Shown here: one piece after another, positions 33,712-41,997 of the stretch | Layout: every line of letters begins with the position of its first letter | Position numbering within the stretch: position 1 is the first letter of the stretch | Position numbers and translations under genes: made by a program | DNA from: Leptospira biflexa | GTDB lineage: Bacteria > Spirochaetota > Spirochaetia > Treponematales > Rectinemataceae | Direction: 5' to 3' | Length of the DNA stretch: 43,951 nucleotides | Assembly: GCA_020721875.1 (NCBI GenBank) | Contig: DYLX01000010.1 | Location: 1 to 43,951 of the forward strand | The notes under the pieces: model-generated | The model's input: only the letters and a program-made list of their open reading frames with translations | The model's database searches: none | What the model was told of the DNA's origin: nothing

Positions 33712-35961
33712 TCATAACCATCGCGACACATCGACAAATTTCATGGCAATATCTGGATCAAAGTGCGTTCCTCTGTGTTCGCGGATATACTCGAGTGCTT
33801 TCTCCTTGGGCCAGGCTTTACGGTATGGCCTGTCGCTCACGAGTGCATCGTACACGTCGATGATGGCGAAAATGCGAGCCGCGAGCGGGATGCTCTCCGC
33901 CTTGAGTCCGAAGGGATAGCCACTGCCATCGAATTTTTCATGGTGGTAGAGTGGAATATCGATGCAGTCGTAAAGGGATGGAATACGGGAAAGTATCTCT
34001 TTTGAGATGAGCGGGTGCTGCTGAATTATGATACGCTCTTCCGGCGTGAGTGGCCCAGGTTTATTGAGCACCGCGTCCGGAATTCCGATTTTTCCTATAT
34101 CGTGGAGCAGTGAGCCTATTCTCATTTTTCTAAGTTCATTCTCATCCCGAACGAAGTGGGACGCAAAGTTCATGAAAAGCTCAGTCACACGCACAGTATG
34201 CCCCTCCGTCTCTTCGTCGCGGAACTCGAGGGCGCTCGAAAGTCCCTCGATGATGGACTCGTTGGCTGCCTCCAGGTCGCGATATGCCTTGTTGAGTGCC
34301 TCGATAATGTTCTGCATTTGAAGCACTATCCCAATTTGGTACGCCGCAGCTTGCCCGAACGCAAGCCAGGTTTGATCCGGCTCGAAACGTGAACGGAAAT
34401 AGAGTGTCATAACGCCGCGCACCTCGTTCGCGAGCACGACAGGGATGCAGTACTGCGTGATAAATCCCTCTTGCTCGATGAAGGCGCTGAATTGTGGTGA
34501 GAAACCAGCGCTCGTCCGAAGGTCTGGCTCGAAAACGATGCGCTTTTCTCGAGCGGCGATCTCGACATTCTTCTCGTCGTGCGGTAGGGCTGATTCGCTA
34601 AGGTGAGAATTGAAGCCCTCACGATTTCGAACCATCATTGATCCGTCGGGATTTTTAATATGGAGGCAGATACTGTCTGCGCGAAGAGTCTCCTTGATAA
34701 TATGGATAATCTTCTGCATCGCCTCGTGCATGTTTTGGCCTGCGGCAAAGTATTCGTTGAGGATGTCGAGGAGGGAGAGGCGCTTGAGCCACTCTTCGGC
34801 GGTTTCCTGGGCGATCAGCTTCGAGAGCGGCTGATCGATCTTTTCGAGCGCGTGGGAGATGAGAAGGTCCGTGCCTTCGATGGGAGGGCGGTTCCAGTGA
34901 ACAACGCAGAAGGCTCTCAGTGTGCCATTGAGAAGCAGGGGAAAACGCGCTTCATCCTCACCTGATCGCGGCATCGACGCGCCCATGTCATCGCCATACC
35001 AGCCACGCTCAGGTTCACCCTGCTCGAGCATCTTCGTGAAGCCTACTCTGTCGGCATTGAAGGCGCGTCGCAGGTAGGCGGCGGTTTGCTCGTAAAGGCA
35101 TGCCTCGGTCTGGCAGTTGGCGAGAATAGAGGGGAGTTCGGCGTCGATTTCGAGCCTTGAACGGTACTGCTTGAGCGAAGAGATATCTTGGCGGATCAGC
35201 ATAAAGCGCTGCGTAGTGTCGCCCGGTTTTGTCAGTTTAACCATTTGGCGGAATTCGCTGTAGCGGGAACCATCCTTACGCTTTGCGCTTCCCTCCATCT
35301 GGAAGATGTTCTTTGTCTCGAGTTCCTTGAAAATTTTCCTGCTGTCAGAAGGATCGTCCTGGTCGCAATACTCCCAGAAGTAGTGTCCCATGAGCTCTAC
35401 GGTGGACCACCCAGTAAGCGCGTTGAAAGCGGGGTTGATCCACTCGATTCTTCCGTCTCGATTGAGAATGGCGATCGCGATGGGAGACAGTTGAAGTGCT
35501 CTGTTTTGGATCTCGATCTGTGATTGCTGTTCGGTTTCTCGCCTTTTTTGCTCAGCCCATTCGAAGGCTTTCGGAATGATATGCGTCAGACGATTGGCTT
35601 GGTTTTTAAGCACAAACTCGTAGGCACCAGCCTTGATGAGTGCGACTGCTGCAGTCTCGCCTATGGCGCCCGAAACGATAATAAAGGGGATAGTGGGGTC
35701 GATGCGTTGAAGTGATTCAAGCGCGGAGAACGCGTCATATCCTGGTACCGCCCAATCCGAGAGCACAACATTGAAGCGATCCTCTGGATCCGCAGATACG
35801 TTTTTTTCGAGCGCGGCTACATACTCGGTAAACTTCTGGACGTGCGTATAGCGGACAGTGTCGAAGGCCTTTTTAAGTTCGTACACCACGAGCTCAAGAT
35901 CGTCGATGTTGTCCTCAATCATCAGCGCATTGAGCTTGAGATGCTCAGGGAGCTCTGCCAT
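33712..35961 (-). CDS. REC-PAS-GAF-HD-GYP cyclic-di-GMP phosphodiesterase
   Basis: A 749-residue cytoplasmic signalling protein. The N-terminal receiver (about 10-130) has the acidic pocket in MIEDNIDD and the phospho-acceptor D69 (LSDWAVPG). A PAS domain spans about 150-265 (WINPAFNALTGWS), GAF-like segments span about 280-550, and HD-GYP covers about 570-745 with LLHDIGKIGIP, HHEKFDGSGYP and DVYDALVSDRPYR, all catalytic residues intact. Such proteins hydrolyse c-di-GMP. The start overlaps the receiver gene by 17 bp and has an AAGGAAG site inside it. Gene order indicates that the kinase upstream controls its receiver. Confidence 0.93.
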   Translation of the reverse strand: MAELPEHLKLNALMIEDNIDDLELVVYELKKAFDTVRYTHVQKFTEYVAALEKNVSADPEDRFNVVLSDWAVPGYDAFSALESLQRIDPTIPFIIVSGAIGETAAVALIKAGAYEFVLKNQANRLTHIIPKAFEWAEQKRRETEQQSQIEIQNRALQLSPIAIAILNRDGRIEWINPAFNALTGWSTVELMGHYFWEYCDQDDPSDSRKIFKELETKNIFQMEGSAKRKDGSRYSEFRQMVKLTKPGDTTQRFMLIRQDISSLKQYRSRLEIDAELPSILANCQTEACLYEQTAAYLRRAFNADRVGFTKMLEQGEPERGWYGDDMGASMPRSGEDEARFPLLLNGTLRAFCVVHWNRPPIEGTDLLISHALEKIDQPLSKLIAQETAEEWLKRLSLLDILNEYFAAGQNMHEAMQKIIHIIKETLRADSICLHIKNPDGSMMVRNREGFNSHLSESALPHDEKNVEIAAREKRIVFEPDLRTSAGFSPQFSAFIEQEGFITQYCIPVVLANEVRGVMTLYFRSRFEPDQTWLAFGQAAAYQIGIVLQMQNIIEALNKAYRDLEAANESIIEGLSSALEFRDEETEGHTVRVTELFMNFASHFVRDENELRKMRIGSLLHDIGKIGIPDAVLNKPGPLTPEERIIIQQHPLISKEILSRIPSLYDCIDIPLYHHEKFDGSGYPFGLKAESIPLAARIFAIIDVYDALVSDRPYRKAWPKEKALEYIREHRGTHFDPDIAMKFVDVSRWL

Positions 35962-36457
35962 CGGCGCTTCCTTGCGGGGCTAGCGATTTTGGATTTAGGT
36001 TGGTATCCAACCAGTAGTGACAGATCAAGTCGATCTGGTCAAGAAAGGTCGAAAAATCGACCGGTTTCCGTATGAAGCTGTTCGCGCCGCTCTCGTAGCT
36101 TCTGATCATATCCTCTTCGAGCACCGAGGTGGTGAGCACTACAACGGGAACGTAGCGCGTGCGCGGAGTGGCGCGAAGGCCTTTGAGCACCTCGAGGCCG
36201 CTGCGGCCGGGGAGTTTGAGATCGAGGAGCACGAGCGAGGGGGGCATGGGTGCGATTGTCGCGCTTACATGGTTTCCCTGAGGGAGAGACGCGGCGTCGC
36301 CAAGGGCGAGGTGGAGCGCCTCATCGGCATCTTTGGCGATTCTGCAGGACGCCTTTATGCCGCGCTGCTTCAGCGCGATGATCGCAAGCTCAGCGTCGTC
36401 TGGGTTGTCTTCTACGATGAGGATAGAATTGCTCATGTTCTGGCGCTCCATAATCAT
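35945..36457 (-). CDS. Single-domain response regulator (Rcp1-like receiver)
   Basis: A receiver-only protein of up to 170 residues: ILIVEDNPDDAELAI with the acidic pair, phospho-acceptor in VLLDLKLPG, switch Thr in VVVLTTS and Lys in FIRKPVD. A loop of about 15 residues before the phospho-acceptor is typical of the Rcp1 class that serves phytochrome-like kinases. Two starts are plausible: ATG 36457, overlapping the kinase stop by ATGA, and ATG 36436 behind GGAGCG. I list the former for coupling. It probably takes phosphate from the adjacent kinase and may relay it to the REC-HD-GYP protein. Confidence 0.9.
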   Translation of the reverse strand: MIMERQNMSNSILIVEDNPDDAELAIIALKQRGIKASCRIAKDADEALHLALGDAASLPQGNHVSATIAPMPPSLVLLDLKLPGRSGLEVLKGLRATPRTRYVPVVVLTTSVLEEDMIRSYESGANSFIRKPVDFSTFLDQIDLICHYWLDTNLNPKSLAPQGSADGRAP

Positions 36458-38193
36458 TGTCCCTCATTGAATGAAAAATAGAAGGTAGTGCCCTCCCCAA
36501 GAACTGAATCGACGGACACCGTTCCTCCATGGCGCGCGACAACACGTTTCACGATAGAGAGCCCGATGCCGGTCCCCTCAAATTCGGAACTCTCGTTGAA
36601 CCGCTGAAAAGGCGCAAAAATCCTATTTCCCGCGGCGGCCACGTCGAAACCAGCCCCATTGTCCCGGATAAAGAACATTTTTTTACCATCCCGCGACACC
36701 GAGCCTAGCTCGATGCGCGCGACATCTCGCTTCCGAGTGAATTTTATGGCATTGGACAGGAGGTTAGCAAGAAGAATTTGCACTAGATCGCTATCCGCGT
36801 TGGCGCGCATCCCAGGTTCGACGATAAAATCGAATTTTCTGTCGAGTTCGCCCTCGCAGGCATCTTTGAATGCCTCGGCGGCCGCTGCACTGAGATCGAT
36901 CGGTTGAGGATTTATTGCCCGTGAACTCACACGCGACAGCATGAGCATGTCGTCGATGAGCTTCTGCATGCGTACCGCGTTCGCTTGAATCCTGTCGAGC
37001 ATATGGCTGAATTCCTCATTGTGATGGAATGCCTGAGTATCCATCGAATCGCTAAGAATCGTGGAAAAGCCTGAAATAGCCCGGAGTGGCGCGCGCAGGT
37101 CGTGGGAAATTGAGTAGACGAACGCCTCGTATTCCTTATTGAGCTCCGTCAATCGCCGCGTCTGCTCTTCGAGATCCGTAGTGCGAGAGCGTACCTGCTG
37201 TTCGAGCGTCTCAGTGAGTTTCGTGAGCTCCCGCTCAGCTTTCACCCTCTGTGAATTGTTGTGCACGATAGAGAAGAGAAGCTGTTTTCCGCGGATGGTG
37301 ATGGGACCGCTGTACACTTCGACATCGATTGGGGGCGCGGAGGCCCTGCGGTGCATGAAATAGAAAATGTTGTTTTCGTTCGACACTGCCTGTGCCATTC
37401 GCATTTTTACCTCTTCGGGCGGCAGCGTGTTGATGTCGCTTATACGCATCGTTTTCATTGTTGCGCGGTCCCAGCCATAGAATGTTTCGGCGGCTGGGTT
37501 CGCGTCGATGATCGATCCATCAATGGGATCGGTGATCAGCATGATCGTGTGATGGTTCTCGAAGAGGCTGCGGTATCTCGCTTCCGATTCGACGAGTTCG
37601 TTCGTAGCCCGCTCGAGGTTCTCGTTGTCGAGGAAGAGTAGGCAGATAAGCGAGAAAGCGAGCGGAAAAATGCCGAGGTAGGGCAGGATGAGGGAAGGGA
37701 GCAGCTCATACCAGAGTTCTCGGGGTAGGGCGAACTGCGAAAGCACCACCATGATGTGGATGATGAATCCCAGCAACCAGGTTCCCCAAATAGGTGCCAG
37801 CGGGTGGTGGCTCGAGAACTCGCGATAGCGGGGTCTGACCCCCCGCCCAGCGGACGCTACCAGCATTGCTGAGAGAATACTGAGCACGCCGGCAACCATT
37901 CCTGCTCCACCGCGTGTCACTCGAAATACGATTGCAATTATGGTCGCTATCACTGCCGTGAGTGGGGTACCGAAGAATCCAGCTATTCCGATTACTATGC
38001 TCCGAGTATCGTAAAAGATTCCTTCTTTAAATTGAAAGGGTGTGAGCATGGTCAGGATCGCGGTTGCCCCGAGAAGAAGCCCGTTCACGATGGAGCGCGC
38101 GTTGGGTTTTCCTTTGAGATTTCGGGTTATAAAATGGTAGAGGACGGTGCTGGAAATGAGGATAGTGATATTTTGAAAGAGGGCGGTCAGCAC
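36454..38193 (-). CDS. Membrane sensor histidine kinase (5TM-LYT, PAS)
   Basis: A 579-residue kinase. About six hydrophobic segments in residues 1-200 contain the 5TMR-LYT signature (DTRSIVIGIAGFFGTPL and YR-like VTRGGAG), seen in LytS-type sensors. A PAS domain follows (about 220-335), then a coiled coil. The dimerisation domain holds the phospho-histidine in YSISHDLRAPLRAI. The ATPase domain has NLLSNAIKFT, DNGAGFD and GTGIGLSIVKRVV. It is the first gene of a three-gene phosphorelay operon, overlapping the receiver by ATGA. The stimulus is unknown; PAS and membrane context suggest an envelope or redox cue. Confidence 0.92.
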   Translation of the reverse strand: MLTALFQNITILISSTVLYHFITRNLKGKPNARSIVNGLLLGATAILTMLTPFQFKEGIFYDTRSIVIGIAGFFGTPLTAVIATIIAIVFRVTRGGAGMVAGVLSILSAMLVASAGRGVRPRYREFSSHHPLAPIWGTWLLGFIIHIMVVLSQFALPRELWYELLPSLILPYLGIFPLAFSLICLLFLDNENLERATNELVESEARYRSLFENHHTIMLITDPIDGSIIDANPAAETFYGWDRATMKTMRISDINTLPPEEVKMRMAQAVSNENNIFYFMHRRASAPPIDVEVYSGPITIRGKQLLFSIVHNNSQRVKAERELTKLTETLEQQVRSRTTDLEEQTRRLTELNKEYEAFVYSISHDLRAPLRAISGFSTILSDSMDTQAFHHNEEFSHMLDRIQANAVRMQKLIDDMLMLSRVSSRAINPQPIDLSAAAAEAFKDACEGELDRKFDFIVEPGMRANADSDLVQILLANLLSNAIKFTRKRDVARIELGSVSRDGKKMFFIRDNGAGFDVAAAGNRIFAPFQRFNESSEFEGTGIGLSIVKRVVARHGGTVSVDSVLGEGTTFYFSFNEGQ

Positions 38194-38255
38194 GATCGGC
38201 TCCTTGAGAAGGGCGTCTGTCAGAAGTATTGCAGTTTTTTAGGCTATGTGCAAGT

Positions 38256-39038
38256 TCACCGCAGTGCGGTCCAGGCACTCGAGGAAAATTTTTCCTTTGC
38301 GAGCCGGGCGGCGACTTCGAGCTCCTCGGGTAAAGGGGCGGATCGCACGAAATCGAGGTCAAGAGCTGTGGCAAAGCCTCGCTCAAGCGCGCCGACCGTT
38401 ATCGAAAAGAGCGATTCGAAGCTCTCGGCGCCCGCCTCGGGGAGACAGTGCTTTACACTCGTAACCCTCGCTTTGATGTCGGCGATCAGCTTCCCTTTTG
38501 CTTTTTCTTGGGGAACCTTGAGAAGTCCAAACATTCGATCCACTTCCACATCGAGAAGAATGGTCCCATGCTGAAGTATGCAGCCCAACTTCCGTGTCTG
38601 CGCGTTCCCTGAAATTTTTTTTCCGCCTGCGCTAATGTCGTTGATTGGTGAAAATTCGCTTTGAATTCCGAGAATCGCGAGCCCTTCAATGATCCCGCCG
38701 AGAAGAAGCCTGTACGATTCGAGGATATTCTCTCGCGCAAGCGGGTGGCCGAGGGGGAGCACAATACTGTAGGTTACTTCATAGTGATGAAAAACCGCGC
38801 CTCCACCAGTGATACGCCGCACGATATCGACGCCATCCGAGGCGCAGGCATCTACATCGATCTCCTCGTAAAGTCCCTGGAAATAGCCGAGAGAAACGGC
38901 GGGTGGCTTCCATCCATAAAATCGAAGAGTCGGCAGACTCTTTCCCTCGGCAACGGCGCGGAGGATCGCCTCATCGAGGCCCATGTTGAAGGTAGCTGGA
39001 TTAAAACCTGTCTCAAGAAGGCGGAAAGGATAGCTCAT
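38256..39038 (-). CDS. lplA: Lipoate-protein ligase A, catalytic domain
   Basis: A 260-residue biotin/lipoate ligase-fold enzyme. It has the lipoyl-AMP binding RRITGGGAVFHH, the catalytic lysine region NDISAGGKKISGNAQ and the ILQHGTILLD strand. It ends without the C-terminal accessory domain of E. coli LplA; that piece is the separate gene just upstream at 39042-39347, so this is a split ligase as in Thermoplasma. It attaches lipoate to E2 or GcvH proteins. An octanoyltransferase (LipM-type) role, feeding lipA, is the main alternative. Confidence 0.88.
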   Translation of the reverse strand: MSYPFRLLETGFNPATFNMGLDEAILRAVAEGKSLPTLRFYGWKPPAVSLGYFQGLYEEIDVDACASDGVDIVRRITGGGAVFHHYEVTYSIVLPLGHPLARENILESYRLLLGGIIEGLAILGIQSEFSPINDISAGGKKISGNAQTRKLGCILQHGTILLDVEVDRMFGLLKVPQEKAKGKLIADIKARVTSVKHCLPEAGAESFESLFSITVGALERGFATALDLDFVRSAPLPEELEVAARLAKEKFSSSAWTALR

Positions 39039-39041
39039 TGT

Positions 39042-39347
39042 TCAGGTCCTCTCGTGTGGGGTGGTCAGCGCATGGTGAACAATCTCGTCGAGACCTTCAC
39101 CGCTGATTCCGGCGCATTGAAGCCCGCGTTCGTGCGCGCGCGCCGAGAATTCTCGACCAAGGTGTCGCAGCTCGATTCCCGCGAGTGCGCGTTCAAGAGT
39201 GTCGAACTCTTCTTCTGGAATCGCGAAAAAATCGCCACGGATGGAGATAGCCCGAATGTGCGCGTCAAGGCTCAAAGCTCCTTCGATTTCGATGGTAAGT
39301 CGAAGCAATTTGCAGCCTTCCGGCTTACCGATAAGTTCGAGTTTCAT
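39042..39347 (-). CDS. lplB: Lipoate ligase accessory domain (LplB-like)
   Basis: A 101-residue protein beginning MKLELIGKPEGCKLLRLTIE, with GALSLDAHIRAISIRGDFFAIPEE, matching the LplA C-terminal domain (PF10437) that is needed for lipoate activation. The ATG overlaps the lipA stop by ATGA with a GAGG site; the stop is 3 bp before lplA. It would form a complex with the LplA catalytic subunit. Family recognition is by pattern, supported strongly by position. Confidence 0.8.
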   Translation of the reverse strand: MKLELIGKPEGCKLLRLTIEIEGALSLDAHIRAISIRGDFFAIPEEEFDTLERALAGIELRHLGREFSARAHERGLQCAGISGEGLDEIVHHALTTPHERT

Positions 39348-40219
39348 TGGTCGCCTCGGGCGGTGGCACTGTCCCACGCCTGTTTCGCATGGTAGCTTGT
39401 GCGCGCGAATGGGGAGGAGACCACCATAGAGAATCCCAGTTCGCGCGCGCGCTGCGCGAATTCTTCGAATTTGGCAGGCGACACATACTCCACCACCGGG
39501 ATTTCGTGTGCTGAAGGGCGGAGATATTGGCCCATGACCACGATGGAAACACCAACCGCTCTAAGTTCTTTAAGCGCGTCGAGCACTTCGTCGTCGCGCT
39601 CGCCAAGTCCGAGAAGGAGGCTCGATTTTGTAGGGATTCCGGCCTGAGCCACAGCCCTTAGCGTTTCGAGACTCCTGTCAAAGGAAGCGCGGGGGTCGCG
39701 CACCGACTGTAGGCGACGGACTGTTTCGACATTGTGCGCGACCACTTCAGGCTTCTCTTTGAGAATAGGCGTGAGCTCCGGCCCCACATAGTCGGGAATC
39801 AGTAACTCGGTTATTGTACGCGAGCTCATCTCGCGAATCGCGCGAACGCAGGCGGCAAAGTGCCCGGCGCCACGGTCTGGAAGGTCATCCCTGTCAACTG
39901 AGGTGATCACTGCGTAGCTCAGGTTGAGAGCCTTTACAGCTTCTGCGAGCCGGCGCGGCTCCTCCGGGTCGAGAGGTACACCGGTCCGTCCCTTCGAAAC
40001 CGCACAGAATCGACAGCCCCTCGTGCACACATCGCCGAGAATCATGAAGGTCGCCGTGCCGGCTCCCCAGCACTCGCCTTTATTGGGACATTTTGCCTCA
40101 TCGCACACAGTGTGGAGGCCATGTTCGAAAAGAACGCGCTCGACCTGCTGCCACTCGCGGCCGTGTGGAAGCTGTATCTTGAGCCACGAAGGCTTAGGTT
40201 GGTGTAGATGTTCTTGCAT
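39344..40219 (-). CDS. lipA: Lipoyl synthase
   Basis: A 291-residue radical-SAM enzyme that inserts two sulfurs into octanoyl groups. Both clusters are present: auxiliary CDEAKCPNKGEC and radical-SAM CTRGCRFCAV. Also seen are ITSVDRDDLPDRGAGHF, VAHNVETV and the C-terminal PFARTSYHA. The ATG at 40219 is chosen because a near-consensus promoter ends 7 bp before it; there is no ribosome site. It heads a lipA-lplB-lplA operon allowing both synthesis and scavenging of lipoyl groups, implying lipoate-dependent dehydrogenases or a glycine cleavage system elsewhere. Confidence 0.95.
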   Translation of the reverse strand: MQEHLHQPKPSWLKIQLPHGREWQQVERVLFEHGLHTVCDEAKCPNKGECWGAGTATFMILGDVCTRGCRFCAVSKGRTGVPLDPEEPRRLAEAVKALNLSYAVITSVDRDDLPDRGAGHFAACVRAIREMSSRTITELLIPDYVGPELTPILKEKPEVVAHNVETVRRLQSVRDPRASFDRSLETLRAVAQAGIPTKSSLLLGLGERDDEVLDALKELRAVGVSIVVMGQYLRPSAHEIPVVEYVSPAKFEEFAQRARELGFSMVVSSPFARTSYHAKQAWDSATARGDQ

Positions 40220-40226
40220 GAGAGAG

Positions 40227-40255
40227 AGTATAGACACATTTTTGAGGATTGTCAT
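40227..40255 (-). promoter_or_regulatory. Sigma-70 promoter of the lipA operon
   Basis: On the minus strand, ATGACA (40255-40250), 17-bp spacer, TATACT (40232-40227). Each hexamer matches 5 of 6 consensus bases. The predicted start at 40220 is one base before the lipA ATG. Confidence 0.75.
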
Positions 40256-40268
40256 GCCTGTCACGAAA

Positions 40269-40297
40269 TTGACAGACGGCGAGCCGGGATTTAGACT
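40269..40297 (+). promoter_or_regulatory. Sigma-70 promoter of mtnA
   Basis: Perfect TTGACA (40269-40274), 17-bp spacer, TAGACT (40292-40297). A leader of about 30 nt with a GAGG ribosome site leads to the ATG at 40334. It is divergent from the lipA promoter with only 13 bp between the two -35 elements. Confidence 0.8.
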
Positions 40298-40333
40298 CTT
40301 GTCTATTCATATTTTTGAAGCAGAGGCCCCCAC

Positions 40334-41413
40334 ATGCATGATTTTAGGAGTGTATTTCTTGACGATGAGGCATCAGAGCTTGTGTTGCTCGATCAAACAC
40401 TTCTGCCCAATGAGCTGCGGTATCTCCGGCTATCCAGGCTCGACGATATCTGGGAGGCCATTAGAACCCTGAGAGTACGCGGCGCTCCCGCGATAGGGAT
40501 CGCAGCAGCCTACGGCCTCTATCTCGCGGTGAAAAATGGAAAACCTTCATCGATTGACGATGTCACCCGCATGGTTCGCGAAGCGAAAAGAAAGCTTGAG
40601 ACTTCTCGTCCGACGGCGGTCAATCTTTTCTGGGCTCTCCAACGGATGGAGCAGCGCGCCTCTCAGAATTTGCAACACGATGGATCAGCAGGCGCCAATG
40701 CTTCGGATGCAGTCGCAAACATCCTCCGTGAGCTCAGAAAAGAGGCAGATTTGATACGAGACGAAGATGCAATGATGTGCCGGAAGATTGGGGAGCATGG
40801 GCTTTCGCTCCTGAAACCCGGAATGGGCATCCTTACTCACTGTAATGCCGGCGCCCTCGCCACCTCGGAGCTGGGCACGGCCCTTGCTCCGCTCTATCTC
40901 GGAAACGAGCGTGGATACGGGTTTAAAGTGTTCGCCGATGAAACAAGGCCCCTTTTGCAGGGAGCCCGCCTTACCGCGTGGGAACTCTCGAGGAGTGGTA
41001 TCGATGTGACCGTGATCTGCGACAATATGGCCGCGACTGTGATGAAACGGCGTCTCGTACAGGCAGTGCTTGTTGGATGCGACCGCGTTGCGGCGAATGG
41101 GGATGCGGCGAATAAGATCGGAACACTAGGGGTCGCGATCCTGGCTAAACACTATGGTATTCCCTTCTATGTGCTCGGCCCTACCTCGACCATCGATTGG
41201 GCTTGCCCCTCGGGCGCGCACATCGCGATAGAAGAGCGGAATCCCGAAGAAGTCACCACCGCGTGGTATTCGAAGCGGATGGTCCCCGAAGGCGTGCCTA
41301 CCCTCAACCCGGCGTTCGATGTAACCGACGCCTCGCTCATCTCTGCGATCATCACCGAGAAAGGAATCGCGCGGCCTCCACTTTCGGAATCGCTCGGCGC
41401 CTTTCGGAATTGA
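40334..41413 (+). CDS. mtnA: S-methyl-5-thioribose-1-phosphate isomerase
   Basis: A 359-residue enzyme of methylthioadenosine recycling that converts methylthioribose 1-phosphate to methylthioribulose 1-phosphate. Motifs present are VRGAPAIGIAAAYGL, LTHCNAGALAT (catalytic Cys) and the GCDRVAANGDAANKIGT segment with the catalytic Asp. Length is normal. It stands alone with its own promoter; no other mtn gene is in the window. Members of this family can also act on 5-deoxyribose 1-phosphate or ribose 1,5-bisphosphate, so the name rests on similarity. Confidence 0.93.
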   Translation: MHDFRSVFLDDEASELVLLDQTLLPNELRYLRLSRLDDIWEAIRTLRVRGAPAIGIAAAYGLYLAVKNGKPSSIDDVTRMVREAKRKLETSRPTAVNLFWALQRMEQRASQNLQHDGSAGANASDAVANILRELRKEADLIRDEDAMMCRKIGEHGLSLLKPGMGILTHCNAGALATSELGTALAPLYLGNERGYGFKVFADETRPLLQGARLTAWELSRSGIDVTVICDNMAATVMKRRLVQAVLVGCDRVAANGDAANKIGTLGVAILAKHYGIPFYVLGPTSTIDWACPSGAHIAIEERNPEEVTTAWYSKRMVPEGVPTLNPAFDVTDASLISAIITEKGIARPPLSESLGAFRN

Positions 41414-41490
41414 AGGCTGACACTTCTCTTTCAGAAACTGCTTGACTCTCCGGGCCTCATATGTGTTTGTTGTTTTTCTTATTCATTAAC

Positions 41491-41733
41491 TCAAAATATT
41501 GGCTTGGAGTAAAAATAAGTGGCTTTTTTACTTTTAATCATTGATACGAACAGAATGAACAGTCTTCCTGTTTTGCCGTCTTCCGACTAGGTGCGCTGCC
41601 TGTCTGAAACCATCTGGCTCTTGATCTGCAAGAACGTCTTCTCCTACTCGTCACGAAACTTGTAGATCCGGTAGATTTCCGTCGCCCCAATGTCCACCTT
41701 ATGGGTCTTGATCGATCGGTTAGTTCCCCATGG
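41491..41733 (-). pseudogene. Decayed transposase C-terminal fragment (IS4/IS1634-like)
   Basis: Minus-strand translation gives THKVDIGATEIYRIYKFRDE, stop, EKTFLQIKSQMVSDRQRT, stop, SEDGKTGRLFILFVSMI. The Y-x2-RD-x-E-K-F and following K-x3-D-R pattern resembles the last catalytic Glu region of DDE transposases of the IS4/IS1634 superfamily. Two in-frame stops and the loss of the N-terminal three quarters mark it as a fossil. Assignment is by pattern only. Confidence 0.5.
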
Positions 41734-41997
41734 TCATCTTTTTCTCTTTGAAGCGAAAAGCTTTAGAATGACGCATGCCCTCATGCGGCAACCCAGGCCT
41801 GGCCAGGTAAAACCGAAGACAACAGTCGAAGCTGGCTCTCAGCTTGGGGAAGGAGGTGTATAACCAAACTGCCTGCCAGGCAGGCTGATGATGAAACCAG
41901 GGAATTCCTGTTGATGACGATAGGGAAATCCTTATGATAATTCGAGTGTGCAAACAAAATCCTGGACATTAAACAAAGGTAGGGCGGCGCTCACACC
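41734..41997. other. Non-coding stretch with palindromes downstream of citrate synthase
   Basis: I see no credible gene here. It holds a CGCATG/CATGCG hairpin (41772-41787, loop CCCT), a CCAGGCCTGG palindrome near 41793 and a perfect GCCTGCC-A-GGCAGGC palindrome (41870-41884). None has a T-run. They may be insertion-element debris or REP-like units; any could also slow 3' decay of the citrate synthase mRNA. Confidence 0.45.

Noticed and set aside
41870..41884. GCCTGCC-A-GGCAGGC palindrome as a terminator or attachment site
   Set aside because: No T-run follows on either strand, and no integrase or duplicated target is present.
41720..41969. Two short minus-strand open frames downstream of citrate synthase
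   Set aside because: They overlap each other, lack ribosome sites, cross palindromes and resemble no family I recognise.
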